Source of the DNA: a virus
DNA length: 34,578 nucleotides
Virus record (IMG/VR): IMGVR_UViG_3300026484_000107
Span: 1-34,578 of that record
Direction: 5' to 3' (one strand)
Each line of letters starts with the position of its first letter. Position 1 is the stretch's first letter. The translations under genes were made by a program, and so were the position numbers. The notes beneath the pieces were generated by a model, which worked only from the letters and a program-made list of their open reading frames with translations, did no database searches and had not been told where the DNA came from. Positions 1-7,621 of the stretch are shown piece by piece.

Positions 1-169
1 TTTTAATACTGGCATTAGATTTATTAGTATACCTATCTACTAAATACTCTATAGCATTAATTAAGTTAGTTTCTTTAAGAATATTTCTCCAAAGTTTAAC
101 TAATATAGAACCTTCTCTATTATTATCCAGTGGGTCAAATTTAATCTTTTGATTAGATATTTCTTTCAT
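1..169 (-). CDS. Unknown protein, N-terminal 56 residues only
   Basis: This minus-strand reading frame starts at ATG 167-169 and runs off the left edge of the window, so its C-terminus is not visible. The visible protein begins MKEISNQKIKFDPLDNNREG and is polar and probably helical. The start overlaps the stop of the upstream repeat-protein gene in an ATGA junction. The Shine-Dalgarno sequence AAAAGGAAA lies inside the last codons of that upstream gene, so the two are probably translationally coupled. I do not recognise the family. The frame and start are well supported by the ribosome binding site; the function is unknown. Confidence 0.75.
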   Translation of the reverse strand, partial: MKEISNQKIKFDPLDNNREGSILVKLWRNILKETNLINAIEYLVDRYTNKSNASIK

Positions 170-747
170 CTATTTTCCTTTTTGTAATTAGTTATTGCTT
201 CTCTGACATTTTCATCAGGATCATCTTTTAAATACTCATGGTATTTGTCGGAATATTCAGCCACAATTAGTCGTACATCTTCATCAGGATCATCTTTAAG
301 CTGTTCGTGGTATTTATCGGAATAGCCAGCCACGGCTACTCTAACATACCAATTATCATCATCTTTAAGTTGCTCGTGGTATTTATTAGAGTATTCTACT
401 ACTATCACTTTAATACACCAATCTATATCATCTTTAAGTATATGGTGGTACTTATCTGAATATTTAGCTACAGCTAGTCTGACATGCCAGTTTTTATGAG
501 ATGCTAATTTTTCATGTATTTCATCTGTTAACCACACCATGTCTTTAGCATCATCCAATTTAGTTATATAAGCATCTCTAGCTTCACCAGTATACTTTTC
601 AGATATAGCCTCCATAGCTTCATCATAAGTACCTTCCCAACAACCTATGGTGTATACACCATCTTTATATGTTATAACTCTTTTTTCATCACCACACTCT
701 ATAGCGAATCCGTCTATAAGTTGTCCTTTTGTTATTACATTGCGCAT
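166..747 (-). CDS. 23-residue-repeat (HEAT/LRV-like) protein, long copy
   Basis: The gene encodes 193 residues. Residues 1-80 form a non-repeated N-terminal domain. From residue 89 the protein is a clean tandem array with a period of exactly 23 residues: 89-111, 112-134, 135-157 and 158-180, then a partial unit at 181-190. The unit reads roughly VRxAVAxYSDKYHEQLKDD. A short helix pair per unit of this type is typical of HEAT or leucine-rich-variant solenoids, which usually bind proteins; that role is inference. A close paralogue lies at 24039-24482 and shares the N-terminal domain. The start ATG is preceded by AAAAAGGAAAATAG. The last codons (KKENR) double as the ribosome binding site of the next gene. 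The binding partner is unknown. Confidence 0.85.
   Translation of the reverse strand: MRNVITKGQLIDGFAIECGDEKRVITYKDGVYTIGCWEGTYDEAMEAISEKYTGEARDAYITKLDDAKDMVWLTDEIHEKLASHKNWHVRLAVAKYSDKYHHILKDDIDWCIKVIVVEYSNKYHEQLKDDDNWYVRVAVAGYSDKYHEQLKDDPDEDVRLIVAEYSDKYHEYLKDDPDENVREAITNYKKENR
167..188. repeat. 22-bp direct repeat, copy at 3' end of repeat-protein gene
   Basis: These 22 bases are identical to 745-766, so the two copies bracket the repeat-protein gene. Each copy contains a ribosome binding site and ends in a start codon (minus strand). This copy also encodes the C-terminal residues of the 166-747 protein. Confidence 0.8.
178..483 (-). repeat. 69-bp coding tandem repeat, about 4.4 units
   Basis: This is the DNA underlying the 23-residue protein repeats of the 166-747 gene. 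Units are diverged at the DNA level, but the 69-bp period is exact with no indels. The neighbouring units covering residues 135-157 and 158-180 are the most alike. Confidence 0.8.
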
Positions 748-766
748 CTATTTTCCTTTTTGTAAT
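745..766. repeat. 22-bp direct repeat, copy at 5' end of repeat-protein gene
   Basis: Exact second copy of the 167-188 sequence, here non-coding apart from the ATG. On the minus strand it holds the AAAAAGGAAAATAG leader and the start codon of the 166-747 gene. Confidence 0.8.
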
Positions 767-820
767 CACCAGTATTCTTACTGGTAATTAAATTTAACAA
801 TTATACATTGCTCTATTATT

Positions 821-830
821 ATAATATATG
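821..830 (-). promoter_or_regulatory. Candidate TATATTAY promoter element
   Basis: On the minus strand this reads CATATATTAT and is followed by AATAATAG, about 75 bases upstream of the 747 start codon. The same core occurs before three other minus-strand operon heads (26451-26460, 29988-29997, 33105-33114). It resembles the TATATTAC core of phiKZ early promoters. AT-rich DNA makes chance matches common, so this is a hypothesis. Confidence 0.35.
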
Positions 831-843
831 TTTATAATTTTGT

Positions 844-1317
844 TCAATTAGAAATTATTATATAATTATCATATATTGTATTTATTATATTTTCAATATC
901 TAAAATATATGGTTTTATTTTTAAACTATTGCTATATAAATAACCTTTACCTATACTGGATTTAGCAATCTCATATATTTCAATTACATCTAAAATTAAA
1001 TCTAACCATTTATTAAAAGTTAATTTTGGTTCTGTTAAGAAACTTTCATTATTACTAAAGAAGTACATTATGTATATTTGTTTTATATTTATAGGTGTTA
1101 TCTTTTTAAATCTAGGATATGTGTTTTCTAAATCACTATTTAGAATAAATTCTAAATCTTCTATATAATCTATTATGTTGTTATTAAAAGTTGTTATATA
1201 GAATACTTTATTATAGGGATCTATATCTATAGTTTTAAGATACTCTATTTTTTCTTTTAAAGTCTTCTTTTTATCTGGTTTAAATTTATTAACTAAATTT
1301 TTTATTATGTTTAGCAT
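844..1317 (-). CDS. Unknown protein, 157 aa
   Basis: The reading frame opens at a GTG at 1323, but the ATG at 1317 is preceded by AGGAG with a 5-base gap, so I place the start there. The product begins MLNIIKNLVNKFKPDKKKT, with a basic N-terminal amphipathic stretch followed by an acidic, Ile/Asn-rich helical body. There are no Cys motifs, signal peptide or clear membrane segment. It lies downstream of the RuvC-like gene, separated by the palindrome at 1363-1392, so it may be transcribed by read-through. I do not recognise the family. Confidence 0.75.
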   Translation of the reverse strand: MLNIIKNLVNKFKPDKKKTLKEKIEYLKTIDIDPYNKVFYITTFNNNIIDYIEDLEFILNSDLENTYPRFKKITPINIKQIYIMYFFSNNESFLTEPKLTFNKWLDLILDVIEIYEIAKSSIGKGYLYSNSLKIKPYILDIENIINTIYDNYIIISN

Positions 1318-1362
1318 AGGCACTCCTAATGTTCATTAAATGAATGAAAATTCAATTATTAT

Positions 1363-1392
1363 ACACTAACAGACTTATAAGTCTGTTAGTGT
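1363..1392 (-). terminator. Perfect 30-base palindrome after the RuvC-like gene
   Basis: The sequence is its own reverse complement (ACACTAACAGACTTA and its mirror), with the centre CTTATAAG. It touches the stop codon of the RuvC-like gene. On the minus strand it is followed by only a moderately U-rich stretch. It is either a weak terminator or an mRNA 3'-end stabiliser. It shares its centre with the palindromes at 3926-3957 and 20500-20533. Confidence 0.6.
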
Positions 1393-1943
1393 CATATAGT
1401 TAATAATAATAAATTATCTGTTCTTAATTGTACTATAGCTAAATACCCTATAGCTAAACTATCTATCTCGTGTTCTGTTAAATTTTTATTTTTAACAAAA
1501 GGTAATATTTCATTATTTTTTAATAAAGCAGCCAACATATCATCTTTATCAGCATTACCTTTACCAGTCATATATTTCTTAATTAATTTAGGTGCGTATT
1601 TAAATATGGAAATAAATCTATTATACCTCATAACAGTTAACTCTATAGTAGCAATATATTGCGATAAATATATAGCAGATTTAGGAAATCTATAATTAAC
1701 AAAAGTATCTTCTATAGCTAATATATGTGGTTGATAACACTCTATTAAAGATTGTATAGATTGCTCTAATCCTAATAATTTATTTTTTAATTTTTCATAA
1801 CCATTTTCTATATCAAAATAGCTTAAATCTATAAATGTAGTTTCTACATTAACTATGATCAAACTTGGTACAGTTATTGTGAAAATAGACACACCTGTAT
1901 TACCACCAGGATCAATAGCTAATATTTTAATAGTATCTTCCAA
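1392..1943 (-). CDS. RuvC-like Holliday junction resolvase
   Basis: The 183-residue protein has the RNase H-fold layout of RuvC. Asp11 lies in the first strand (LAIDPGGNTG), Glu78 in the second acidic motif (LAIEDTFVN), and a C-terminal EHEIDSLAIGY carries Asp161 with His158 close by. A Lys/Gly/Asp stretch at 126-135 (TGKGNADKDD) matches the region before the last catalytic helix. Enzymes of this type cut four-way junctions during recombination and before packaging. The start codon is TTG (1941-1943), placed 5 bases after AAGGA; no in-frame ATG nearby has a ribosome binding site. Resolving replicative junctions in this phage is inferred from the family and from the replication genes in the same window. 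Confidence 0.8.
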   Translation of the reverse strand: MEDTIKILAIDPGGNTGVSIFTITVPSLIIVNVETTFIDLSYFDIENGYEKLKNKLLGLEQSIQSLIECYQPHILAIEDTFVNYRFPKSAIYLSQYIATIELTVMRYNRFISIFKYAPKLIKKYMTGKGNADKDDMLAALLKNNEILPFVKNKNLTEHEIDSLAIGYLAIVQLRTDNLLLLTI

Positions 1944-1967
1944 AACATTCCTTTTAACTTATATACA

Positions 1968-2771
1968 TTACATCAATAATACTTCAGACCCACCGATCTC
2001 TATTGATCTAATAAATCTACCTTTGGTATCAATGTCCATTATTAAATCAATATCAGTATCTACAAAATAATTAACTTGCACACATTTAGCTTCTACTTTA
2101 CCATCAGATAAAGTTTTATCAATACCAGTACATACACCTATTTCAGTAATGTTATTATTACCATCATAAAGTATGTTCATAACATTATTAATGTCATTGA
2201 TATTATCCATATCTAATTCAAATTTTAATTTTATAGATTTTGCTAAATATTTAGTATTTTCATAATCTAAATAATTAGTATTAGCAGCAGGTTTTGGATA
2301 TAATATATCTCTTCTATTAGTATCAAAATAACCTAGCTTACCAACATTATCAACTATATTAACTTCAAAAATACCAGCTTTCATATCAATCTCTGGTATA
2401 ACTTTTAAATAATAACAAAAGTATTCTATGTTATTGTGTATCTCTCTTATTCTAAATCTATATTTAAGTTGTTCATCAGGAGTTAAATCATTATCTACTG
2501 TTCTCATTACAAATGGTATTTGTTCGAACAATGATGCATCTTTAGCAGTATGCGTAGAATGCTTTAATCTACTATCACCAGCTTTAGCACCACCACCAAC
2601 ACCTATACATAAATATTTAATAGTAGGATATACACCATCTGTATACTCAGTACTTAAAAAAGAAAATTTTTCATTTAAAGTTGTATTAGGTAATACTTCA
2701 TAAGGAGCACCTAACATCATATGTGATTGTAAATCTAACGCATAAATAGTTCTCTGTGAGTTTATAATCAT
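1968..2771 (-). CDS. Unknown protein, 267 aa, possibly virion-associated
   Basis: Two in-frame ATGs exist, at 2777 and 2771. AAGGA abuts the first with no spacing, while the second has a 6-base gap, so 2771 is preferred (MIINSQRTIY). The protein is a mixed alpha/beta sequence with a Gly-rich turn (GVGGGAKAGDSRL) near residue 60 and many alternating hydrophobic strands, including a C-terminal strand-rich part ending SEVLLM. This composition suits a virion component, but I do not recognise the family and there is no catalytic motif. It lies 24 bases upstream of the RuvC-like gene and is probably co-transcribed with it. Confidence 0.75.
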   Translation of the reverse strand: MIINSQRTIYALDLQSHMMLGAPYEVLPNTTLNEKFSFLSTEYTDGVYPTIKYLCIGVGGGAKAGDSRLKHSTHTAKDASLFEQIPFVMRTVDNDLTPDEQLKYRFRIREIHNNIEYFCYYLKVIPEIDMKAGIFEVNIVDNVGKLGYFDTNRRDILYPKPAANTNYLDYENTKYLAKSIKLKFELDMDNINDINNVMNILYDGNNNITEIGVCTGIDKTLSDGKVEAKCVQVNYFVDTDIDLIMDIDTKGRFIRSIEIGGSEVLLM

Positions 2772-2777
2772 AATCAT

Positions 2778-2844
2778 TCCTTAATATTAATCAAACAATA
2801 TCTAGAGATATAATATTGATTGAAATTAAAATATAGGGATTATT
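2778..2844. promoter_or_regulatory. Divergent intergenic region, candidate two-way promoter
   Basis: These 67 bases separate the minus-strand 1968-2771 gene from the plus-strand 2845-3933 gene. They contain an imperfect inverted repeat, CAATATCT ... ATAATATTG, with TATAAT on the plus strand in its right half. Both genes must start transcription here or from inside the other gene. The inverted repeat is visible; promoter activity is inferred. Confidence 0.35.
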
Positions 2845-3933
2845 ATGTTTGAAGATATTCTAAGTGTCGAAGATATAGAAAATGCTACTAAAGAAATGGA
2901 ACAATATAGTGTGCTACCTAATGTATTAGCAACATATAGTAATGTTAATTTATCTACAGAAATGAGAGATTCATTACTAACAGATACTATGGAAATTTTA
3001 GGTGTAACTGAAACATATGACTATTCTGAAGAATCTATAGGAAGTATTATCAAAACTATGATAGATACTTTTAAACAAATATTATCTACAATATGGACTA
3101 AGATAATTCAATTAGTTAAAGCTATAATTAATTACTTTAAAAAAGATAATGAAATAGATGAAATGTTAAATGGTTTAGATGAAAAATTTGATAAGAAATT
3201 TCTGTCTAAAGAAGATGATAATAGAGTAATAACAACTTTACCATTAGCTAACTTTTTAATTGTTAAAGATATAGATAAATTAGCACATCAGAAATACTTA
3301 TATATAAAAATGACTGAAGTGAGAAAAGATATATTAACATCTGTAATAAACTATATAACATATATTAATAATGAATTAAAAAGAAAAAATATTATAAATT
3401 TAAATTATAAATGTTATAAAGATTATTTCATGTCTTATGTTAGTGAACTTTACAATAATGATTCTGAATTATCTATAATTTTAAATAGATATAAAGATAA
3501 GTTAGATGATGAAGCTGATGGGTTTAAATATATATTTGGTTATAATCAAAATAAATCTTATGTTATTAAACCTTTAGACCCTATATCTATGTTAGCTTTA
3601 GTTAGTTATAATAAATCTGTAGTAACTATAGATAGTAACTTTAATAAAGATATTATACACAAACATTTAACTGTACTATCTGATAAGAAGGGTTATATAG
3701 TTAAAGAAGAACATGATATTATCACCATATTTAAATTATTAAAAATCACTAAAGAAAAATTAAATAAAAAGATAGACCAGTTAGAAAATGAACATAATAT
3801 ATTAGTAGTACAAAAATATATTAAAGAATTAACTACAACTATACCATTGATGGTTAGAAGTATGTTAACAACTAATTCATATATGTATAACGACTACAAA
3901 AATAATATTAAAAAAATATATAAATCCATATAG
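2845..3933 (+). CDS. Unknown helical protein with a central amphipathic helix
   Basis: The gene encodes 362 residues starting MFEDILSVEDIE; the upstream TAGGGA is a weak ribosome binding site. Residues about 65-100 are Ile/Leu/Lys/Trp-rich (IGSIIKTMIDTFKQILSTIW and onward) and look like a long amphipathic or membrane-touching helix. The rest is acidic and helical with many Tyr and Asn. There are no enzyme motifs. Proteins of this build occur in jumbo phages as internal head or ejected proteins, but I cannot assign one. It is a lone plus-strand gene between two minus-strand units and ends at a palindrome shared with the convergent thyX unit. Confidence 0.75.
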   Translation: MFEDILSVEDIENATKEMEQYSVLPNVLATYSNVNLSTEMRDSLLTDTMEILGVTETYDYSEESIGSIIKTMIDTFKQILSTIWTKIIQLVKAIINYFKKDNEIDEMLNGLDEKFDKKFLSKEDDNRVITTLPLANFLIVKDIDKLAHQKYLYIKMTEVRKDILTSVINYITYINNELKRKNIINLNYKCYKDYFMSYVSELYNNDSELSIILNRYKDKLDDEADGFKYIFGYNQNKSYVIKPLDPISMLALVSYNKSVVTIDSNFNKDIIHKHLTVLSDKKGYIVKEEHDIITIFKLLKITKEKLNKKIDQLENEHNILVVQKYIKELTTTIPLMVRSMLTTNSYMYNDYKNNIKKIYKSI

Positions 3934-3957
3934 ACTACTTATAAGTAGTCTATATGG
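3926..3957. terminator. Perfect 32-base palindrome between convergent genes
   Basis: A self-complementary hairpin (CCATATAGACTACTTA and its mirror), with the centre CTTATAAG, lies between the plus-strand stop at 3931-3933 and the minus-strand stop at 3958. On the minus strand it is followed by a U-rich tract (TATATTTTTTTAATATT), as expected of an intrinsic terminator for the thyX unit. The plus-strand side lacks a U run. Confidence 0.75.
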
Positions 3958-4536
3958 TTAGTCATGCTGCATGCAATCTATATATAGTTTTTTATGATCT
4001 TCTGGTAAATTTTCATAAACCATTTTAGCTAATTCTCTTATCTCTTCTAAAGCAGCTTTAGATGTTCTAAGATTTAAGAAATTTCTTAAACTACTATAAC
4101 CTATAGTAAAAGTTAATTCAGTATAATAACATTCTGGTAAGTTATATTTAGCTACATCATTAGAAATACCATTAATTATAGATGTTCTTAATAACTCTAG
4201 TTCTATAACACTATTAGTATCTACTAATTTATTACCAGTAAACTTAATATATTTACTAGCTCTATTTTTATTAAACTTATTAATATATAAACCAGTTCTT
4301 TCTATAATATCAGTAGACTCTAAAACACATCCATTAAAAGATAAAAAAGTATCTTCTTTTTTTAATTCTTTTAAAGTATATCTACTACTCTTAACACTAA
4401 AGTTAGTATCATATCTATGTCTAGCTAATTCTTGTAACAATGCTCTTGTTACACCTTTAAAATAGAAGTTATAACTTAAATGTTCTTTAAAATACTCTAT
4501 ATCTACATCACTGTAATTTAATAATTTAACATTCAT
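3958..4536 (-). CDS. thyX: Flavin-dependent thymidylate synthase, C-terminal half
   Basis: ThyX makes dTMP from dUMP using methylene-tetrahydrofolate and FAD. This 192-residue piece carries the core motif: Arg39-His40-Arg41, then FSVKSSRYTLKEL with Ser50 and Arg52. It is followed by NDVAKYNLPECYYTEL (126-141), a C-terminal RNFLNLRTSKAALEEIR (151-167) and a terminal LPEDHK. From about residue 18 this reads closely like the second two-thirds of Helicobacter and Campylobacter ThyX, from memory. The ATG at 4536 is chosen because AGGAG sits 6 bases upstream, inside the end of the N-terminal-half gene. The open frame extends up to 4587 without a better site. The two halves overlap by 11 bases. A working enzyme would need both polypeptides to assemble; that is inference. 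Confidence 0.85.
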   Translation of the reverse strand: MNVKLLNYSDVDIEYFKEHLSYNFYFKGVTRALLQELARHRYDTNFSVKSSRYTLKELKKEDTFLSFNGCVLESTDIIERTGLYINKFNKNRASKYIKFTGNKLVDTNSVIELELLRTSIINGISNDVAKYNLPECYYTELTFTIGYSSLRNFLNLRTSKAALEEIRELAKMVYENLPEDHKKLYIDCMQHD

Positions 4537-4966
4537 CATTATCTCCTGTAAACAAAAATCTATATTCATCAGGAATAATAGATTCAATAAGTAAATCTTT
4601 ACTTAATAAATTATTGTCATAAGCAGACATTAATACTCTTAAGTTAGTAGATACTACATAAGTTTCATCATCTTTGACTTCTATTTTACTAAAAGGATCA
4701 TTTATAAAAAAACTAATACATTCAGTAACATCAGTATTCTCTAAATATCTTTTATCTTCTTCATCATTATGATTTACTTTAAAGAGATAAATTACTCTTA
4801 AATGCTCTATAGTACTCTGATGTTTAAATTTTCTACTTACTCTATAGATTCTTTCATGATCACATTCTTCTTTTTGTTTATCCCAACATGTACCTATTGC
4901 GATATCACCTATCTCTATAGGTGTGGTATAAACCACATCTACCTGAGTTTTATCAAAATTACTCAT
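4526..4966 (-). CDS. thyX: Flavin-dependent thymidylate synthase, N-terminal half
   Basis: The 146-residue protein starts after AGGAGAAAGTA. It contains the N-terminal ThyX signature: TCW at 26-28, RIYRVSRKFKHQSTIEHL at about 39-56 with the conserved Ser/Thr and Glu54-His55, then a short hydrophobic strand. This matches the first third of Campylobacterota ThyX. The RHR core is absent from this protein and lies in the next gene. After residue 65 about 80 residues (including VVSTNLRVLMSAYD) have no counterpart in the short Campylobacter enzyme as I remember it. The stop codon lies 11 bases past the start of the C-terminal-half gene, which suggests coupled translation. No nearby slippery sequence was seen. 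It could be a relic, but both halves keep intact motifs. Confidence 0.8.
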   Translation of the reverse strand: MSNFDKTQVDVVYTTPIEIGDIAIGTCWDKQKEECDHERIYRVSRKFKHQSTIEHLRVIYLFKVNHNDEEDKRYLENTDVTECISFFINDPFSKIEVKDDETYVVSTNLRVLMSAYDNNLLSKDLLIESIIPDEYRFLFTGDNDEC

Positions 4967-5226
4967 TACTTTCTCCTATTTCTTTTTTTAGAAGCTTTTG
5001 CTAATTTAGCTTTCTTTTTATCTTTAGGTTTTTTACCTTTAGACTGTTTCTTACTAGGATTGAGTGACTTAGCTTCCACAGCTTTTTTCAATATAGCTTC
5101 TACTTCTGCGTCAGCTTGTTCTATAGTCACATCATTATCAGTACCGGGGGTTACTTTTAATTCTGATTCTCCTGGATTTTTCTCTTTAACACTGATATCA
5201 AAATCAGTTAATTTCTTTTCAGACAT
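4966..5226 (-). CDS. Small protein with acidic head and Lys/Arg-rich tail
   Basis: The 86-residue protein is acidic to residue about 55 (VTIEQADAEVEAIL). It is then almost entirely basic to the end (KKQSKGKKPKDKKKAKLAK, ending KRNRRK). Such tails usually bind nucleic acid or acidic proteins. The start follows AAAGGAATGAA, and the stop overlaps the thyX N-half start as TAATG, so the two are likely coupled. I do not recognise the family; a DNA- or RNA-binding accessory role is inferred only from composition. Confidence 0.7.
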   Translation of the reverse strand: MSEKKLTDFDISVKEKNPGESELKVTPGTDNDVTIEQADAEVEAILKKAVEAKSLNPSKKQSKGKKPKDKKKAKLAKASKKRNRRK

Positions 5227-5235
5227 TTCATTCCT

Positions 5236-5457
5236 TTAAAATAATTTATATTTACCAAGTATGTCGCTCAATTGGTAATTTCTTAATCGCTCTAAACTAT
5301 TAACACAATCTTCTATATTATAGTAATCCATAATAGTGAAAGTATTGTTTTTAATAGTTCTAGGTTGTATATTTTTAATTTCACTAGATGTCAAAACACA
5401 AATAGGGAATTTGTGCTTCTCTTTTTTAATTTTAGAATTCAATCTCGCATTGTCCAC
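5236..5457 (-). CDS. Small unknown protein, 73 aa
   Basis: This frame opens at GTG 5455-5457, with AAGGA 7 bases upstream, and overlaps the 3' end of the ribonucleotide reductase gene by 26 bases. A TTG at 5442 is a possible alternative start. The protein (MDNARLNSKIKKEKHKFPIC at the N-terminus) is basic at first, then polar and helical. There is no recognisable motif. Its place between the reductase and the thyX genes suggests an accessory protein of nucleotide metabolism, but nothing in the sequence proves this. Confidence 0.65.
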   Translation of the reverse strand: MDNARLNSKIKKEKHKFPICVLTSSEIKNIQPRTIKNNTFTIMDYYNIEDCVNSLERLRNYQLSDILGKYKLF

Positions 5458-7612
5458 CTGAACATCCTTGTGATCCTAATGTATCAATATCAACATATTC
5501 TTTTTTACCTAATTCAGTAACCCAATTTATATCATGTGCGTTATTTGTAATTTTCCACCACTTATGTAAATTATATACATCTTTTAAACAATCAGAACAA
5601 TCTTTATTAGATTTAAAATTACTAGCAAATTTATTAAATCGTCTAACAAAATCTCTTTTTAATAAATCTTTACTACTATCAGTTAGCTCTAGTCCTTCAC
5701 CCAATGCAGTATTTATAGCTGTCCATAAATCATTATTATATGCATTTAATCCAGCTTCAATAAGTGCTGAAGTGAATAATGAAATTTCACCATATTTTTC
5801 AACAATTTCTTCATGAGTTAATACTTCTGTAAATGGTGCTTGTGGGTATGCCTTATCACCAGCTGCTGACAATAAAGAAACCCCACATAAACTATATCTA
5901 TTATCATAAATATATTTAGTTACTTCATCCCAATCATCAACAGTAATAGTATTAGATACATTATGTTTAAGAAATGGTTTTACACATAGTTCTTTATTAG
6001 TACCATATTCTATCCAATTCTCTTGAGCATTTTTAACATATTCTAATTGTTTTACACCTAATAAATCAGATTTATAAATACTGCCTTCTTTAGGTTCAAT
6101 AGGGAATCCTATTACATAATCGGTTTGTGACCATACTGAATCTTCAACCATATGTGGATTAGTTTTTTCAAACAGATTACCGACTTCAGCTGTCTTATTC
6201 ATTTGTACATGTCTAATATACCTTTTAGAATGTTCTCCGTGTATACCTGACGCACAACCTAATAATACACTAGCATTACCACTAGGTTTAACAACAGTAG
6301 TTCTAGCAGCTTGATTAATGCCTATAAGTTCAGCAACTTTTTTATTCCACTTTTTAACTATTTCAGCACCAGTTCGTTGTGTTTCTTTATCGAATAAAAT
6401 ATCTGGGTTATTCATCCACCCAGTAATACCAACACCAATAAGAGCTTCACGTTCAACAATGTTAATACTAGCTTTTTCTAAATAATCAAATTTAGTATAC
6501 CCAGCTTGTAAAGTACCTAATATAGCACCAGCTTTACATTGTTTATAAAAAATCTCTTTATCATTTGATTTACCACCGTTTATTTCTGTAAGGTTACACA
6601 TCTGCCATCCAGAATCACCATTTTCATCATAACCCTGCATACCTACTTCAACACAAGGATTAAATAACATATCTAAATCATCAGACCAAACAAAACCTGG
6701 TTCACCTGAATGTTGTACAGATTTCATAATTTCATTAAATTCTTCAAAATCAGTAGAATCTCTTAATAATACTGCGGAATTGTTACTTCTTCCTCTTTGT
6801 CCATTAGTGATAAACCAATCACCAGTTTTAGCTTTAATCATATCTATATCGTCATGACTAAATAAACAAATTGATGCTGCTCTTCTAACACCACCAGAAA
6901 TTACTGCATCAGCTATATGCATAATAATATCATACGCTACAATAGTTCTAACAGTATTAATACCATTATTTATTTCATTAGATAACAATTCTTCAATTTT
7001 ATATAAACATTTTCTTAATGGTTCTGGTCCAGGTGCTTTAAACCCACCACTTATCATAGCACCTTTTTTACGTATTTTACTTAAATCAAATACTATCGGT
7101 GATTTAGCCCATTCTGATTCAATATCGAAAAATGATTTCATCAATACATCAACAGCATTAGCCCATCCTTCAATACTATCTTCCACAATATATGACTTAG
7201 GTTCTTTATCTCTAATTGTTATTTTAGGTAATTTTTCTATATGTTGTTTTTGTACAGAAAAACCAACACCACAACCACATAACATTAACCAAAATGCTTC
7301 TGAAAAGAACTTAACTCTATCACAATAAGATGCTGTACAATTATACATTTTAGCATGTTTATTTAATAATTGATCACCACCAAATTGTAAAGCTCTTTGA
7401 GCACCTAATACTTCTTTATTTTTATAACTGTTAGAACTATATTCAATCAGTTCATTAAGCTCAGGTGTCATTATTTCAGAATAATAACTTCTATGCATAC
7501 TCATAACTCTATCTACTGCTTCTTCCCAAGTTTCATATCTATTTTTATCTTCTAAAAATCTTGCATAAGATTCATAAAATTTTGCTTCTGACATTAGTTT
7601 TGATGTTTTCAA
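5432..7612 (-). CDS. nrdJ: Adenosylcobalamin-dependent ribonucleotide reductase (class II)
   Basis: The enzyme reduces ribonucleotides to deoxyribonucleotides using a thiyl radical made with coenzyme B12. The protein has 726 residues, close to the monomeric RTPR type (about 730-740). Visible motifs are Cys92 near the N-terminus; NPCVE with Cys320 as probable thiyl Cys and Glu322; CNLTE with Cys339 as the partner Cys; SGGVRRAAS at 239-247; VVKPSGNASVLLGCASGIH; and a C-terminal GCSGGQC with Cys717/Cys722 as the re-reducing pair. The start is TTG (7610-7612), with AAGGA 6 bases upstream; the next ATG (7594) has no ribosome binding site. It lies in one unit with thyX, so dTTP and dNTP supply are encoded together. 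No separate small subunit is needed for this class. Confidence 0.93.
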   Translation of the reverse strand: MKTSKLMSEAKFYESYARFLEDKNRYETWEEAVDRVMSMHRSYYSEIMTPELNELIEYSSNSYKNKEVLGAQRALQFGGDQLLNKHAKMYNCTASYCDRVKFFSEAFWLMLCGCGVGFSVQKQHIEKLPKITIRDKEPKSYIVEDSIEGWANAVDVLMKSFFDIESEWAKSPIVFDLSKIRKKGAMISGGFKAPGPEPLRKCLYKIEELLSNEINNGINTVRTIVAYDIIMHIADAVISGGVRRAASICLFSHDDIDMIKAKTGDWFITNGQRGRSNNSAVLLRDSTDFEEFNEIMKSVQHSGEPGFVWSDDLDMLFNPCVEVGMQGYDENGDSGWQMCNLTEINGGKSNDKEIFYKQCKAGAILGTLQAGYTKFDYLEKASINIVEREALIGVGITGWMNNPDILFDKETQRTGAEIVKKWNKKVAELIGINQAARTTVVKPSGNASVLLGCASGIHGEHSKRYIRHVQMNKTAEVGNLFEKTNPHMVEDSVWSQTDYVIGFPIEPKEGSIYKSDLLGVKQLEYVKNAQENWIEYGTNKELCVKPFLKHNVSNTITVDDWDEVTKYIYDNRYSLCGVSLLSAAGDKAYPQAPFTEVLTHEEIVEKYGEISLFTSALIEAGLNAYNNDLWTAINTALGEGLELTDSSKDLLKRDFVRRFNKFASNFKSNKDCSDCLKDVYNLHKWWKITNNAHDINWVTELGKKEYVDIDTLGSQGCSGGQCEIEF

Positions 7613-7621
7613 ATGTTATCC

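Noticed and set aside
4526-4587. Programmed frameshift joining the two ThyX halves
   Set aside because: No slippery sequence was seen, and the second half has its own AGGAG and ATG; separate translation explains the layout more simply, though a sequencing error cannot be excluded by eye.
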